Source of the DNA: JANYIP01 sp031394045
GTDB taxonomy: Bacteria; Actinomycetota; Actinomycetes; Prado026
DNA: 7,911 nucleotides
Direction: 5' to 3'
NCBI GenBank assembly: GCA_031394045.1
Contig: JANMWN010000253.1
Coordinates: 1-7,911, forward strand
Under the pieces are notes generated by a model. That model searched no databases. It saw only the letters and a list, made by a program, of their open reading frames with translations, and was not told the origin of the DNA. This document shows, piece after piece, positions 1 to 6,136 of this stretch. The number at the start of each line of letters is the position of its first letter. Within the stretch, counting starts at the first letter, position 1. The position numbers were made by a program, and so were the translations under genes.

Positions 1-234
1 AGCCCCTAAAGACGGTAGCCCGACTTCCTGGCATCAGTGGGACACAGTCGGGCCCGAACGGGTTCCCCGCACATGGCCGGTTCTGTGGCACCCAACCCGC
101 CCAACACCCCGTCCACGCGCACCGAACGGACCTTCCCCTGCACTATCGTCGCTGTTGCCATCCAAAAAGCTCATCAAGCTCGACCGGAACGCCGTGCCAG
201 CACCTCGGACCTGCGGCACCGCGACCTCTGACGA

Positions 235-270
235 GCCCTACCGCCGGGCCCCGCCGCGTGGAGGTAGGGC
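235..270 (-). repeat. Perfect 8-bp inverted repeat, possible second terminator hairpin
   Basis: GCCCTACC (235-242) and GGTAGGGC (263-270) are exact reverse complements separated by 20 very GC-rich bases. The repeat lies about 75 bp past the stop codon of the BNR protein gene, behind the tighter hairpin at 303-325. It could be a backup transcription terminator, an RNA-stabilising stem or a protein-binding site. There is no T-run after it on either strand, so the terminator reading is inference. Confidence 0.35.
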
Positions 271-302
271 GTGGGCCGGACGCAGTTGTGGTCGGTGGTG
301 AC

Positions 303-325
303 CGGGGGCACGAGCGACGCCCCCG
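303..325 (-). terminator. Candidate terminator hairpin after the BNR protein gene
   Basis: CGGGGGC (303-309) pairs exactly with GCCCCCG (319-325) around a 9-base loop, giving seven G-C pairs. It begins about 18 bases beyond the TAG stop at 344-346 of the minus-strand gene. There is no following U-tract. Actinobacterial terminators are often reported as strong stems without a U-tail, so a terminator is plausible but not shown by the sequence. Confidence 0.45.
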
Positions 326-343
326 ATCACCCACGCGATCAAA

Positions 344-2089
344 CTAGGGCGTCGGGTCGGAGTAGGACCCGCCATAGATGTCGGAGTTACCGAAGGCCAC
401 CGGGCAGTCGGTACCGGGGGTCGGCTTGGCCACGGTGGTGCCAGTACGCAGCGACATCCGCCACGCATCGATCGCCGGGCAGTCTGCGGCGTTGCGGACG
501 TCGTTCCAGACCGCGGCGCCGAAGTCCCGGGTGGCGACCGCATACACGTAGTCTCCGAGGAACTCAGCGGTGAGCCCGTTCTGGGAGGAGCCGCGAGGGT
601 CTCCCGTCACCCCGCGGTGCAGGGTGCTCCAGCCGGATGGCGACCCCGATGTCGCCACATTGGCGTGCAGCACCTCGCCGACTAGACCCCGAGGATCCGT
701 GGTGTTGTTCCTGTAGGGATTGGTGAAGGCGTTCACCACCACGTAGATGTCGGTGCCGTCTGGCGATATCGCTGGAGCCGTGTAGACGGGGCGATCACCT
801 GCCGGTAGGGGCACGGTCGTCGCTGCAGCCCAGCTGCGGCCGAGGTTCGTCGAATACGTCAGCAGCGCCTTCTCGTGGTTGAGCCCATCGCGTCCGTCGG
901 CCCAGGTCATGACGATCTGGTCGGTCGCGTCGCTTCCGCTGGGTGCACCGTTGGCGATGTCGACGCTGGGTGCGGCCGCCAGGTCGACCCGCGCGCCCGC
1001 GACACCATCCATGACGGGACGGCCGAGCACCGGATCGATGACGCCCGGCGCGACGGCTTCGGTCACCAGCGTCGGTCCTGCCCAGTGCTGGCCCGCATCG
1101 GTCGACCGGTACATGACCTCACCCGCGGGCCCGTTGTTGGTCGGCTTCCCGACCCCGAAGACATACACGTTTCCGTGGCTGTCCGTGCGGACGGTGCAGC
1201 CGTCGGGGAGACCGATGCGGCCGTTGTCGACCGCAGGGCCGACCTGCTTCTTGGTCCACGTGTCTCCGCCGTCGGCGGAGGTCGCCACGACCAGCGGTGT
1301 CGGGAGAGCGTTCCCCTGGGAGTTGCTGCGGAACTCCGCGTAGCAGACGTACACGTTGCCGAAGTTGGGGCTACTGGCGGCGTTGTCGGCCCAGATCTGC
1401 TCCTTGTCGGCGAAGGTGGTCGCGGAGTTCTTCACTGCGATGACAGGGTTCATCCACGCCGCGGCATCACCGGCTGCGGCTGCTCGGACGTCGTCCGTTC
1501 GCGAGACGGCGATCGCCTCGAAACCGTTGATGGTGCCATCGGTGCGCGACCCGGAGAAGTTCGAGGTCAGGTTGGCGTAGTAAAGCCGTGAACCGTTGTC
1601 CCAGCTGAACTTCCCATTCGCCCCAAGACGGGGCCCGAATGTCAGAGCCGGATCTCCGTCAGAGACCAGGCCGTTCTCGTAGTACTTGGGCAAGGTGCCG
1701 ATAGGACCGACGTACCCCTGGTTCTCGACCGTCGTGTTGCGGGCCGTCCAGCCCTGGTAGGTGGGCTGAGTCCAGGTGTCACCATGATTGAAGGAGAAGT
1801 AGATTCCCGAGACGCCGACACCCTGGGTGAACGGGCACGCCGTGGGGTCCCCGACAGAGCAACGCTCGATGTCGATTTCGTCGTTGGATCCGGAGACAAG
1901 CACAGCAGGATCGTGTGCGTCCACCGCGAGCGCCGGCTCATTCTGCTTGTTCGCGCTGAAGGGTCCGACCGGGCTGCCCACCGAGACCCGGCTGTCCCCG
2001 CCGTGGGTCGCCAGCGCGGGTTGAGCCGCGGCAACCAGGGCAAGAACACTGAGCGCCCCAACCCCTAGCACTATCCGCGATCGTGACAT
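344..2089 (-). CDS. Secreted Asp-box (BNR/sialidase-fold) protein
   Basis: The predicted product is 581 residues. The ATG at 2089 is chosen because GGGAGG lies 6 bases upstream and a classic Sec signal peptide follows: basic SRSR, a hydrophobic stretch at about 6-23, and a likely cut after ALA at residue 27. A TTG start at 2191 would add 34 residues without a better ribosome site and would bury the signal peptide. Four Asp-box-like turns (S-x-D-x-G-x-T-W) lie near residues 99-106, 271-278, 329-336 and 413-420. Only the second, SADGGDTW, is fully canonical. Further propeller-like motifs are NEPALAVDAHDP (50-61), DGDPALTFGP and WADGRDG. The mature part has six cysteines (C77, C85, C249, C298, C537, C562), consistent with an exported, disulfide-bonded protein. 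No F/Y-R-I-P motif or obvious sialidase arginine triad is visible, so a sialidase name would overstate the evidence. It could be another glycan-active or adhesive propeller. The gene stands alone, with hairpins after its stop. Confidence 0.85.
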   Translation of the reverse strand: MSRSRIVLGVGALSVLALVAAAQPALATHGGDSRVSVGSPVGPFSANKQNEPALAVDAHDPAVLVSGSNDEIDIERCSVGDPTACPFTQGVGVSGIYFSFNHGDTWTQPTYQGWTARNTTVENQGYVGPIGTLPKYYENGLVSDGDPALTFGPRLGANGKFSWDNGSRLYYANLTSNFSGSRTDGTINGFEAIAVSRTDDVRAAAAGDAAAWMNPVIAVKNSATTFADKEQIWADNAASSPNFGNVYVCYAEFRSNSQGNALPTPLVVATSADGGDTWTKKQVGPAVDNGRIGLPDGCTVRTDSHGNVYVFGVGKPTNNGPAGEVMYRSTDAGQHWAGPTLVTEAVAPGVIDPVLGRPVMDGVAGARVDLAAAPSVDIANGAPSGSDATDQIVMTWADGRDGLNHEKALLTYSTNLGRSWAAATTVPLPAGDRPVYTAPAISPDGTDIYVVVNAFTNPYRNNTTDPRGLVGEVLHANVATSGSPSGWSTLHRGVTGDPRGSSQNGLTAEFLGDYVYAVATRDFGAAVWNDVRNAADCPAIDAWRMSLRTGTTVAKPTPGTDCPVAFGNSDIYGGSYSDPTP

Positions 2090-2095
2090 GTTCGG

Positions 2096-2101
2096 CCTCC
2101 C
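2096..2101 (-). promoter_or_regulatory. Ribosome binding site of the BNR protein gene
   Basis: Minus-strand GGGAGG, within AGAGGGAGG, lies 6 bases before the ATG at 2089. It decides the start codon in favour of the signal-peptide methionine over the upstream TTG. Confidence 0.75.
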
Positions 2102-2427
2102 TCTTGCGCCCGCCCCATTGCGGGAGCATCCCTTGCGAGTATGCGCACCCGGCGCCTGACAAGCGACCAAATGGAGCCCTGTGGACCCCAACCACTACTG
2201 AGCGTTCTCGCCCGCTCACGCAGCGCCGCCATTGTGGTGCCCTCGGGCGCAGCGGACTCTTCCCACCCCCCTCCTCTGGTGACGCTGTGTAACCGGTACG
2301 CGTGGAACCGCTCAACGAATTCCGGCATCGGCCGACGGGCGTTCGGGTGGTTCGCCTCGCTGAACTGGTCGTTCCGTTCCACAAAACGATCGTGACTGGC
2401 CGCCTCTAGGACATCGACCTTCCGTGG

Positions 2428-2445
2428 GTTTCCGCGGGCGGAAAC
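2428..2445. repeat. Perfect 8-bp palindrome arms, possible operator
   Basis: GTTTCCGC (2428-2435) and GCGGAAAC (2438-2445) are exact reverse complements with only GG between them. So short a centre is more typical of a dimeric regulator site than of an RNA hairpin, though a 7-bp stem with a 4-base loop could also form. A near-direct repeat TTCCGTGGGT / TTCCGCGGGC (2420-2429 and 2430-2439) overlaps the left arm. The site is about 340 bp upstream of the BNR gene start and about 185 bp past the TPR gene stop. Which gene it serves, if any, is unknown. Confidence 0.4.
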
Positions 2446-2526
2446 TACAGCACCCCTTCAGCTCGTACCGCTCAGGGCTTGGGGGACGGCGGACACATTG
2501 GCCTTGGCTGGATAGCGTCGTGTCTA

Positions 2527-2575
2527 ACGGCGTTCCTCGGGCTCCACGGGGCAGATGGCCGACCCCGAACGCCGT
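2527..2575 (-). repeat. Imperfect long hairpin with 9-bp outer stem
   Basis: ACGGCGTTC (2527-2535) and GAACGCCGT (2567-2575) are exact reverse complements. Inside, TCGG (2537-2540) can pair with CCGA (2559-2562), giving a stacked, bulged stem-loop of 49 bases. It lies 55 bp downstream of the TPR gene stop on its sense strand. It could be part of that gene's 3' untranslated region, a processing or termination element, or a small structured RNA. No U-tract follows. Confidence 0.3.
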
Positions 2576-2600
2576 GGCAACACCACTGTCAAGAATCTCA

Positions 2601-2619
2601 GCGGTCGGCAGCCGGCCGC
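2601..2619 (-). terminator. Candidate terminator stem after the TPR gene
   Basis: The segment 2601-2619 folds as GCGG-x-CGG / CCG-x-CCGC around a 3-base loop. On the minus strand it starts 10 bases past the TGA stop at 2630-2632. The central pair is a G-T wobble on the plus strand but a C-A mismatch in the minus-strand RNA, which weakens it. No strong U-run follows. It is the nearest stem to the stop and therefore the leading terminator candidate. Confidence 0.3.
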
Positions 2620-2629
2620 AATTAGCCGG

Positions 2630-4051
2630 TCAAACGGCAACGCGGGCTTCGGCCCGGAGTTCCGTCGCGCGTGAGCGTGCTGCACCTTCGGCCGCAGCAT
2701 CACCGAGCGCCTGAGCCAATGCGGCCTGCTTCAGCCAGCTGTACGGGCTGCACGGGTTGACGCCGAGCCGCTCGGACAGCAGCGACCTCGCCAGACTCAG
2801 TCGGCCTGATCGCAGCGCAGCCTCGACCAGCGTCCGTTGCACCGCGTCCCGCTGCGCGTGGCTGCCGCCGAAACGATGAAGGACATAGCGAATCGGGAAC
2901 AGGTATTGGACGGCCGACTCGTAATCCCCGCGGCCAAATGCAACCAGCGCGCGGCCAACAGGCACACCGACGCCTCGGGTCATCGCTACGTTCGTCACCG
3001 TGTCATCAACGGCCTGGGCCGCGAATCGCTCCCGTGCGTCGACCAGTCGGACTGCGTCGTCAATCCGACCGGCACCCACATAAGACATGACCGCGTGCAT
3101 GTCATTGAATGCGTAGTACGGCTCGGCCATCTTCGCGTCCCAGGCGTCTGCCAGCGCGGTCCACCGCGCGGACTCGTCCTTTCCTTCGAGATACAGGCGC
3201 CACAGCAACGCAGCGGCGTCGAGCATCTCCATCGCCACGCACTGGGACTCGGCGTGCTGAAGGACACTGTCGTAGATCTCCAGCACGCTATCGGCGTCAC
3301 CGACCTCGAGCAGGTACAGGCAGTAGTGCCACCAGTTGTGCACGGTGAGGAAGTTGTCGTGCCGCCAGCCCGCAGCGTGCGCATCGAGGTAGCGCAACCC
3401 TTCGCCGAAGCGGCCTTGCATCTCAAACGTGTGCGTCACTGCGTGAATCCCCCACACGTCAGTGCCGTCGTGTTCCACCGACGCCAGCCCGACCTCCTCG
3501 GCTCGCCCGTACTGGCCCGTCTCCTCCAGGCCGAACGCATACATGCCCTGCAGCATGCCGAAGTGAGGGTCGGCCGGGCTCCACGCGCTCAGTGCTCCTC
3601 CGACGCGGTCACGCAGCGTCACGGCATCGCCGGTGAAGAAGTCGACTTGGTGGCCGACCAAGAGAGCGAGGGCGTCGCGTGGATGCTCGCGGACAATCTC
3701 ACGCAGTGTGGCCGCGCCGGCATAAAGGTCTCCGCGAACCAGGTCCCTCGCCGCCGCGAGGTGCATGCGCTCGCGAGAAGTCAATGCGTCCAAGTCGACG
3801 ACCTGGTCGTACGCATCCAGCGCCACACGTGCCGCCGCGACGTCGTCCGGTTCGGTACCGAGGATGCCGAGGTGCGCCTGCGCCGCGTGCGCCATCGCGC
3901 ACGAGGGGTCGGCCGCCAACGTCGCGGCGAGGGTGTCGACGACGGCCGGACGGTAGTGCAGCAGGTCGTCGACCATGGCGTCGTACCCGGCCAACGCATC
4001 CGGGCTCGCGATCGTGATCTGGTTACCGTGCTGGTCGGTGGTCATGGTCAT
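2630..4051 (-). CDS. TTC38/StaR-like tetratricopeptide repeat protein
   Basis: The predicted product is 473 residues, close to the family's usual length. The ATG at 4051 is preceded by AGAAGGGTGG, with AAGGG 8 bases upstream; a second ATG two codons in (4045) is also possible. There is no signal peptide or membrane segment, so it should be cytosolic. The chain is helical and repeat-like throughout. Landmarks I recognise from the family are WGIHAVTHTFEMQGR (200-214), HNWWHYCLYLLEVGD (238-252), LLWRLYLEG (282-290), NDMHAVM (316-322), GDYESAVQYL (375-384) and GGSHAQRD (395-402). These match the conserved pattern of bacterial homologues of eukaryotic TTC38, a group that includes StaR from a glycopeptide antibiotic cluster. 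The biochemical role of the family is not established; TPR folds usually mediate protein contacts. No antibiotic biosynthesis genes are visible here, so a regulatory role like that proposed for StaR should not be assumed. It lies downstream of osmC on the same strand and may be co-transcribed with it. Confidence 0.88.
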   Translation of the reverse strand: MTMTTDQHGNQITIASPDALAGYDAMVDDLLHYRPAVVDTLAATLAADPSCAMAHAAQAHLGILGTEPDDVAAARVALDAYDQVVDLDALTSRERMHLAAARDLVRGDLYAGAATLREIVREHPRDALALLVGHQVDFFTGDAVTLRDRVGGALSAWSPADPHFGMLQGMYAFGLEETGQYGRAEEVGLASVEHDGTDVWGIHAVTHTFEMQGRFGEGLRYLDAHAAGWRHDNFLTVHNWWHYCLYLLEVGDADSVLEIYDSVLQHAESQCVAMEMLDAAALLWRLYLEGKDESARWTALADAWDAKMAEPYYAFNDMHAVMSYVGAGRIDDAVRLVDARERFAAQAVDDTVTNVAMTRGVGVPVGRALVAFGRGDYESAVQYLFPIRYVLHRFGGSHAQRDAVQRTLVEAALRSGRLSLARSLLSERLGVNPCSPYSWLKQAALAQALGDAAAEGAARSRATELRAEARVAV

Positions 4052-4056
4052 CACGT

Positions 4057-4066
4057 CCACCCTTCT
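4057..4066 (-). promoter_or_regulatory. Ribosome binding site of the TPR gene
   Basis: Minus-strand AGAAGGGTGG ends 5 bases before the ATG at 4051, and its best core, AAGGG, is 8 bases away. This fixes the start of the TPR protein within a much longer stop-free frame that extends upstream past osmC. Confidence 0.65.
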
Positions 4067-4191
4067 CTGCGGGTCGCCCGATCGTCTCGCTCCCGTCTGG
4101 TTGCTCGCAAGGGTCGATTCCGTACACCCGAAGCCCACGCCCCGAGTTCCCTGCTCTGCTCTCACCTCGAGTGGCAGCAGCGATAGAGAGG

Positions 4192-4701
4192 TCAGGTGAC
4201 CACCGAGGTGGTGATGGCTACCTCGGTGCCGGAACGGATGGTCTGGTAGACGACGCAGTAACGCTCGGTGGCGCGCAGGAGCGCCGCCACTTCTTCCTCC
4301 GTAGCGTCGGTCACCAGATCGAAGTGCAGCCCGATGGAGACGAACCCCACCGGTGCCTCTCGGTCGACTCCCAGCGTGCCGCGGAAGTCCAGCACGCCCT
4401 CGGCGGTCAGGGTGCCGGCGACATCTATCCCGCGGTTGATCGCCACCGAACGGAGCGTCACTCCGGCGCAGGCGACAAGGGCCTGCAACAGCATGTCGCC
4501 CGAGCAGGCCATGGCGCCGTCGCCGCCGGTCGCCGGATGCAGCCCGGCCTCGACCAGCTGGCGGCCCAGGTCGACCGAGCACGACGCCTGCTCCGAGCCG
4601 AGGGTTCCGCGCGCCCTCAGCGTGATCAGGGCTGCTGACGGATCGCTGCGGTACCGATCCTTCATTGGGGCCTGAATGGCCTGAAGCTCTGCGGCGTCCA
4701 T
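4192..4701 (-). CDS. OsmC/Ohr-family protein (putative thiol peroxidase)
   Basis: The predicted product is 169 residues with no signal peptide. The ATG at 4701 is chosen because AGGAGG (4706-4711) sits 4 bases upstream. An in-frame ATG at 4716 would place that ribosome site inside the gene and lacks one of its own. The family reduces organic hydroperoxides in the cytosol using two conserved cysteines, and acts as a homodimer. The first fits C78 in LLQALVACAG, at the start of the central helix, and the second C149 in ERYCVVY. A further cysteine, C66, lies in the strongly patterned HPATGGDGAMACSGD segment (55-69), and C41 may be incidental. The subgroup looks like actinobacterial OsmC-like proteins rather than classical OsmC or Ohr, so the substrate (organic peroxide or another thiol-linked compound) is uncertain. 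The gene is divergent from the AI-2E transporter and 140 bp upstream of the TPR gene. A perfect 9-bp inverted repeat covers its last codons. Confidence 0.88.
   Translation of the reverse strand: MDAAELQAIQAPMKDRYRSDPSAALITLRARGTLGSEQASCSVDLGRQLVEAGLHPATGGDGAMACSGDMLLQALVACAGVTLRSVAINRGIDVAGTLTAEGVLDFRGTLGVDREAPVGFVSIGLHFDLVTDATEEEVAALLRATERYCVVYQTIRSGTEVAITTSVVT
4201..4228 (-). repeat. Perfect 9-bp hairpin at the 3' end of the OsmC gene
   Basis: CACCGAGGT (4201-4209) and ACCTCGGTG (4220-4228) are exact reverse complements around a 10-base loop. The stem lies inside the coding sequence, ending 6 bases before the stop codon at 4192-4194. It could protect the 3' end of the osmC message, attenuate read-through into the TPR gene 140 bp downstream, or be a by-product of the valine- and threonine-rich tail (GTEVAITTSVVT). 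Confidence 0.5.
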
Positions 4702-4705
4702 GGTG

Positions 4706-4711
4706 CCTCCT
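4706..4711 (-). promoter_or_regulatory. Ribosome binding site of the OsmC gene
   Basis: Minus-strand AGGAGG, a full anti-Shine-Dalgarno match, lies 4 bases before the ATG at 4701. It rules out the in-frame ATG at 4716 as the main start. Confidence 0.8.
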
Positions 4712-4822
4712 ACCATCGGTACTTCGTCGCGTCGTACGGACCAGTGCTACCAGCAGCGGACCAGCGTCATCTACGTGACCGGCGTGACCAGCAAGGTGCG
4801 GGTGTCGGCGGGCGATCTGCTC

Positions 4823-4828
4823 TAGTCT
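4823..4828 (+). promoter_or_regulatory. Candidate -10 element for a leaderless AI-2E transcript
   Basis: TAGTCT fits the actinobacterial -10 pattern TAnnnT. Its last T is 7 positions upstream of the A of the ATG at 4835, the expected distance from a -10 element to the transcription start. No ribosome site precedes that ATG. Both facts suggest that the transcript begins at the start codon itself. No convincing -35 is visible around 4799-4805, which is common for such promoters. Confidence 0.5.
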
Positions 4829-4834
4829 GCGCGC

Positions 4835-6043
4835 ATGTCGACACCCGCAAGCGGCGCTGACTCTGGAGGGTCGCTCCCGACCAGCGAGGTACGGGTCGTG
4901 CTCGACCAGCGCAGCGTCTGGCGGGCCGGCTGGCTGATCGTCGTGATCGTCGCGATAGCCGCGCTGGGGCGGTGGATCCTGGCCGACGGCGGCAGCGTGA
5001 TCTTCACGCTGATCATGTCGTTCCTGGCGAGCGTCACGATCGAGCCGGCGGTCTCCCGGCTCTCCCAGCACATGAAGCGCGGCTTGGCGACCGTGCTCAC
5101 GCTGATCGCCGTGATCGTGGCCACCGTCCTGTTCATCGCGCTCTTCGGTCGGCTGCTGGCCGACCAGATCAGCCAGCTGGTACGCGCGCTCCCCGGGCTC
5201 GTGGACCGCGCCACCGCCTACTCCAATCAGCACTGGGGGACCAGCCTCGACCCCACGCAGGTGCTCGACTACCTGGACCTGAGCCCGGGTCAGATCCAGA
5301 GCGTCGTCACGAACGTGGCCGGAGGGCTGCTCGGCGTCGTGCTGTCGGTGGCCGGGGCGTTCTTCTCGCTGTTCACGCTCGGCCTGTTCACCTTCTACTT
5401 CTCCGCCGACGCACCAAGGCTCCGACGGTGGCTCGCACGGCTGTTCCCGGCGCACCGGCAGGAGATCGTCGCGACGGTCTGGGACCTCGCGGTGCAGAAG
5501 ACCGGCGGCTACGTCTCGGCCCGCATCGTGCTCGCGACGATCTGCGGCAGCCTCAGCGGCATCTTCTTCCTCATCATCGGGCTGCCGTACTGGCTGGCGC
5601 TCGGGATCTGGACCGGGGTCGTGGCGCAGTTCGTCCCCACGATCGGTACGTACATCGCGATCGCGTTCCCCGTGCTCATCGGCCTGCTCAGCCCCCGCCC
5701 CATCACGGGCGTGCTGGCGCTGGCGTTCGCGCTGGTCTACCAGCAGATCGAGAACCTCACCATCGAGCCCCAGATCAGCGCGAAGGCAGTCGACGTGCAC
5801 CCGGCTGTCTCGTTCGCCTCGGTGATGTTCGGCGCCGCGCTGTTCGGCGTGGCCGGCGCTCTGGTCGCCGTACCCATGGCCGCGATGATGCTCGCGCTCT
5901 TCGACATCTACACGCGCAAGTACGAGCTGCTGCCCCAGCTGGCCGAGCCCGTGCCCCCGCCGCCGAAGCCACCCAGCCCACCCCGGCAGGAGCCATCCAG
6001 CGGGGTCAAGGGCTGGTTCGCAAGGACGTTCCGCTCGGCCTGA
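4835..6043 (+). CDS. AI-2E family (UPF0118/TqsA-like) membrane transporter
   Basis: The predicted product is 402 residues, a normal length for this family. Hydrophobic spans lie at roughly 32-50, 54-69, 85-108, 160-190, 228-250, 253-283, 289-302 and 323-358, so about eight membrane segments are expected. A soluble segment at 109-158 follows the third span, as is usual. Family landmarks are QFVPTIGTYIAI (265-276), QQIENLTIEPQI (303-314) and GALVAVPMAA (341-350). Members include E. coli TqsA, linked to export of the signal AI-2, and proteins acting as Na+/H+ antiporters or exporters of other small molecules. The substrate here cannot be read from sequence. The tail is unusual: EPVPPPPKPPSPP (371-383) followed by a short basic-aromatic end (VKGWFARTFR). 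The ATG at 4835 lacks a ribosome site and may be leaderless. The gene is divergent from osmC, and the permease gene starts 93 bp after it on the same strand. Confidence 0.9.
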   Translation: MSTPASGADSGGSLPTSEVRVVLDQRSVWRAGWLIVVIVAIAALGRWILADGGSVIFTLIMSFLASVTIEPAVSRLSQHMKRGLATVLTLIAVIVATVLFIALFGRLLADQISQLVRALPGLVDRATAYSNQHWGTSLDPTQVLDYLDLSPGQIQSVVTNVAGGLLGVVLSVAGAFFSLFTLGLFTFYFSADAPRLRRWLARLFPAHRQEIVATVWDLAVQKTGGYVSARIVLATICGSLSGIFFLIIGLPYWLALGIWTGVVAQFVPTIGTYIAIAFPVLIGLLSPRPITGVLALAFALVYQQIENLTIEPQISAKAVDVHPAVSFASVMFGAALFGVAGALVAVPMAAMMLALFDIYTRKYELLPQLAEPVPPPPKPPSPPRQEPSSGVKGWFARTFRSA

Positions 6044-6075
6044 CGCTCGACCGGGGGCGGATTTCCTCGAATCGG

Positions 6076-6104
6076 TTGACCAGCGGGTCTGGGAGCGCAA
6101 GGCT
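6076..6104 (+). promoter_or_regulatory. Possible promoter of the permease gene
   Basis: TTGACC (6076-6081), close to the consensus -35, is followed after exactly 17 bases by AAGGCT (6099-6104), a poor -10. A start near 6111 would leave a leader of about 26 bases holding the ribosome site. The -35 overlaps the right arm of a weak inverted repeat (TCGACCG 6047-6053 with CGGTTGA 6073-6079, one G-T wobble) just past the AI-2E stop, which might instead be a terminator. The permease could be transcribed alone, with the AI-2E gene, or both. Confidence 0.3.
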
Positions 6105-6124
6105 GCGCGTGATTCACGACCCCT

Positions 6125-6129
6125 GGGAG
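6125..6129 (+). promoter_or_regulatory. Ribosome binding site of the permease gene
   Basis: GGGAG lies 7 bases before the ATG at 6137, supporting this start over the second in-frame ATG two codons later. Confidence 0.65.
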
Positions 6130-6136
6130 AAGCCCG

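Larger units (their letters stand above)
1..343. other. Non-coding stretch downstream of the BNR protein gene
   Basis: I see no supportable gene here. Open frames of about 60 residues exist on both strands, but they have arginine-, serine- and proline-rich shadow compositions, no ribosome site and no recognisable family. The right part holds two GC-rich inverted repeats, listed separately, that lie just past the stop codon of the minus-strand gene and could end its transcript. The left 230 bases show nothing I can name, and no tRNA or rRNA signature was seen. Confidence 0.6.
2090..2629. other. 540-bp intergenic region with several inverted repeats
   Basis: This gap lies between the TPR gene stop and the BNR gene start, both on the minus strand, so it should hold the TPR gene terminator and the BNR gene promoter and leader. 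Minus-strand frames of 103 and 148 codons run through 2071-2384, but the shorter would start on a GTG with no ribosome site and neither resembles a family. A promoter-like TTGTCA lies on the minus strand near 2155-2160, with TACTCG about 15 bases further on; the spacing is short and the match weak. Inverted repeats at 2428-2445, 2527-2575 and 2601-2619 are listed separately. Confidence 0.55.

Noticed and set aside
34..231. Short frames of 61 and 64 codons on both strands at the left edge
   Set aside because: They overlap each other, have no ribosome site and no recognisable family. Composition does not favour either.
875..1591. A 238-codon plus-strand frame opposite the BNR gene
   Set aside because: Valine-, aspartate- and arginine-rich antisense composition with no ribosome site or domain.
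2090..2191. Upstream TTG start giving a 615-residue BNR protein
   Set aside because: The ATG at 2089 has GGGAGG at 6 bases and begins a textbook signal peptide; the longer form would place 34 extra residues before it.
2223..2252. GCGCC...GGCGC pairing in the BNR gene leader, considered as a riboswitch
   Set aside because: Only a 5-bp stem with no conserved riboswitch core that I can recognise.
2071..2384. Minus-strand frames of 103 and 148 codons in the region upstream of the BNR gene
   Set aside because: No ribosome site or recognisable domain was seen, the 103-codon frame starts on GTG, and both run into the start of the BNR gene in another frame. Best read as intergenic.
2837..4186. A 449-codon plus-strand frame opposite the TPR gene
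   Set aside because: It is an antisense shadow: histidine-, arginine- and valine-rich, with no family likeness, opposite a strongly supported gene.
4702..4716. In-frame ATG at 4716 as the OsmC start
   Set aside because: The AGGAGG ribosome site lies between it and the ATG at 4701, so it would be inside the gene; no ribosome site precedes 4716.
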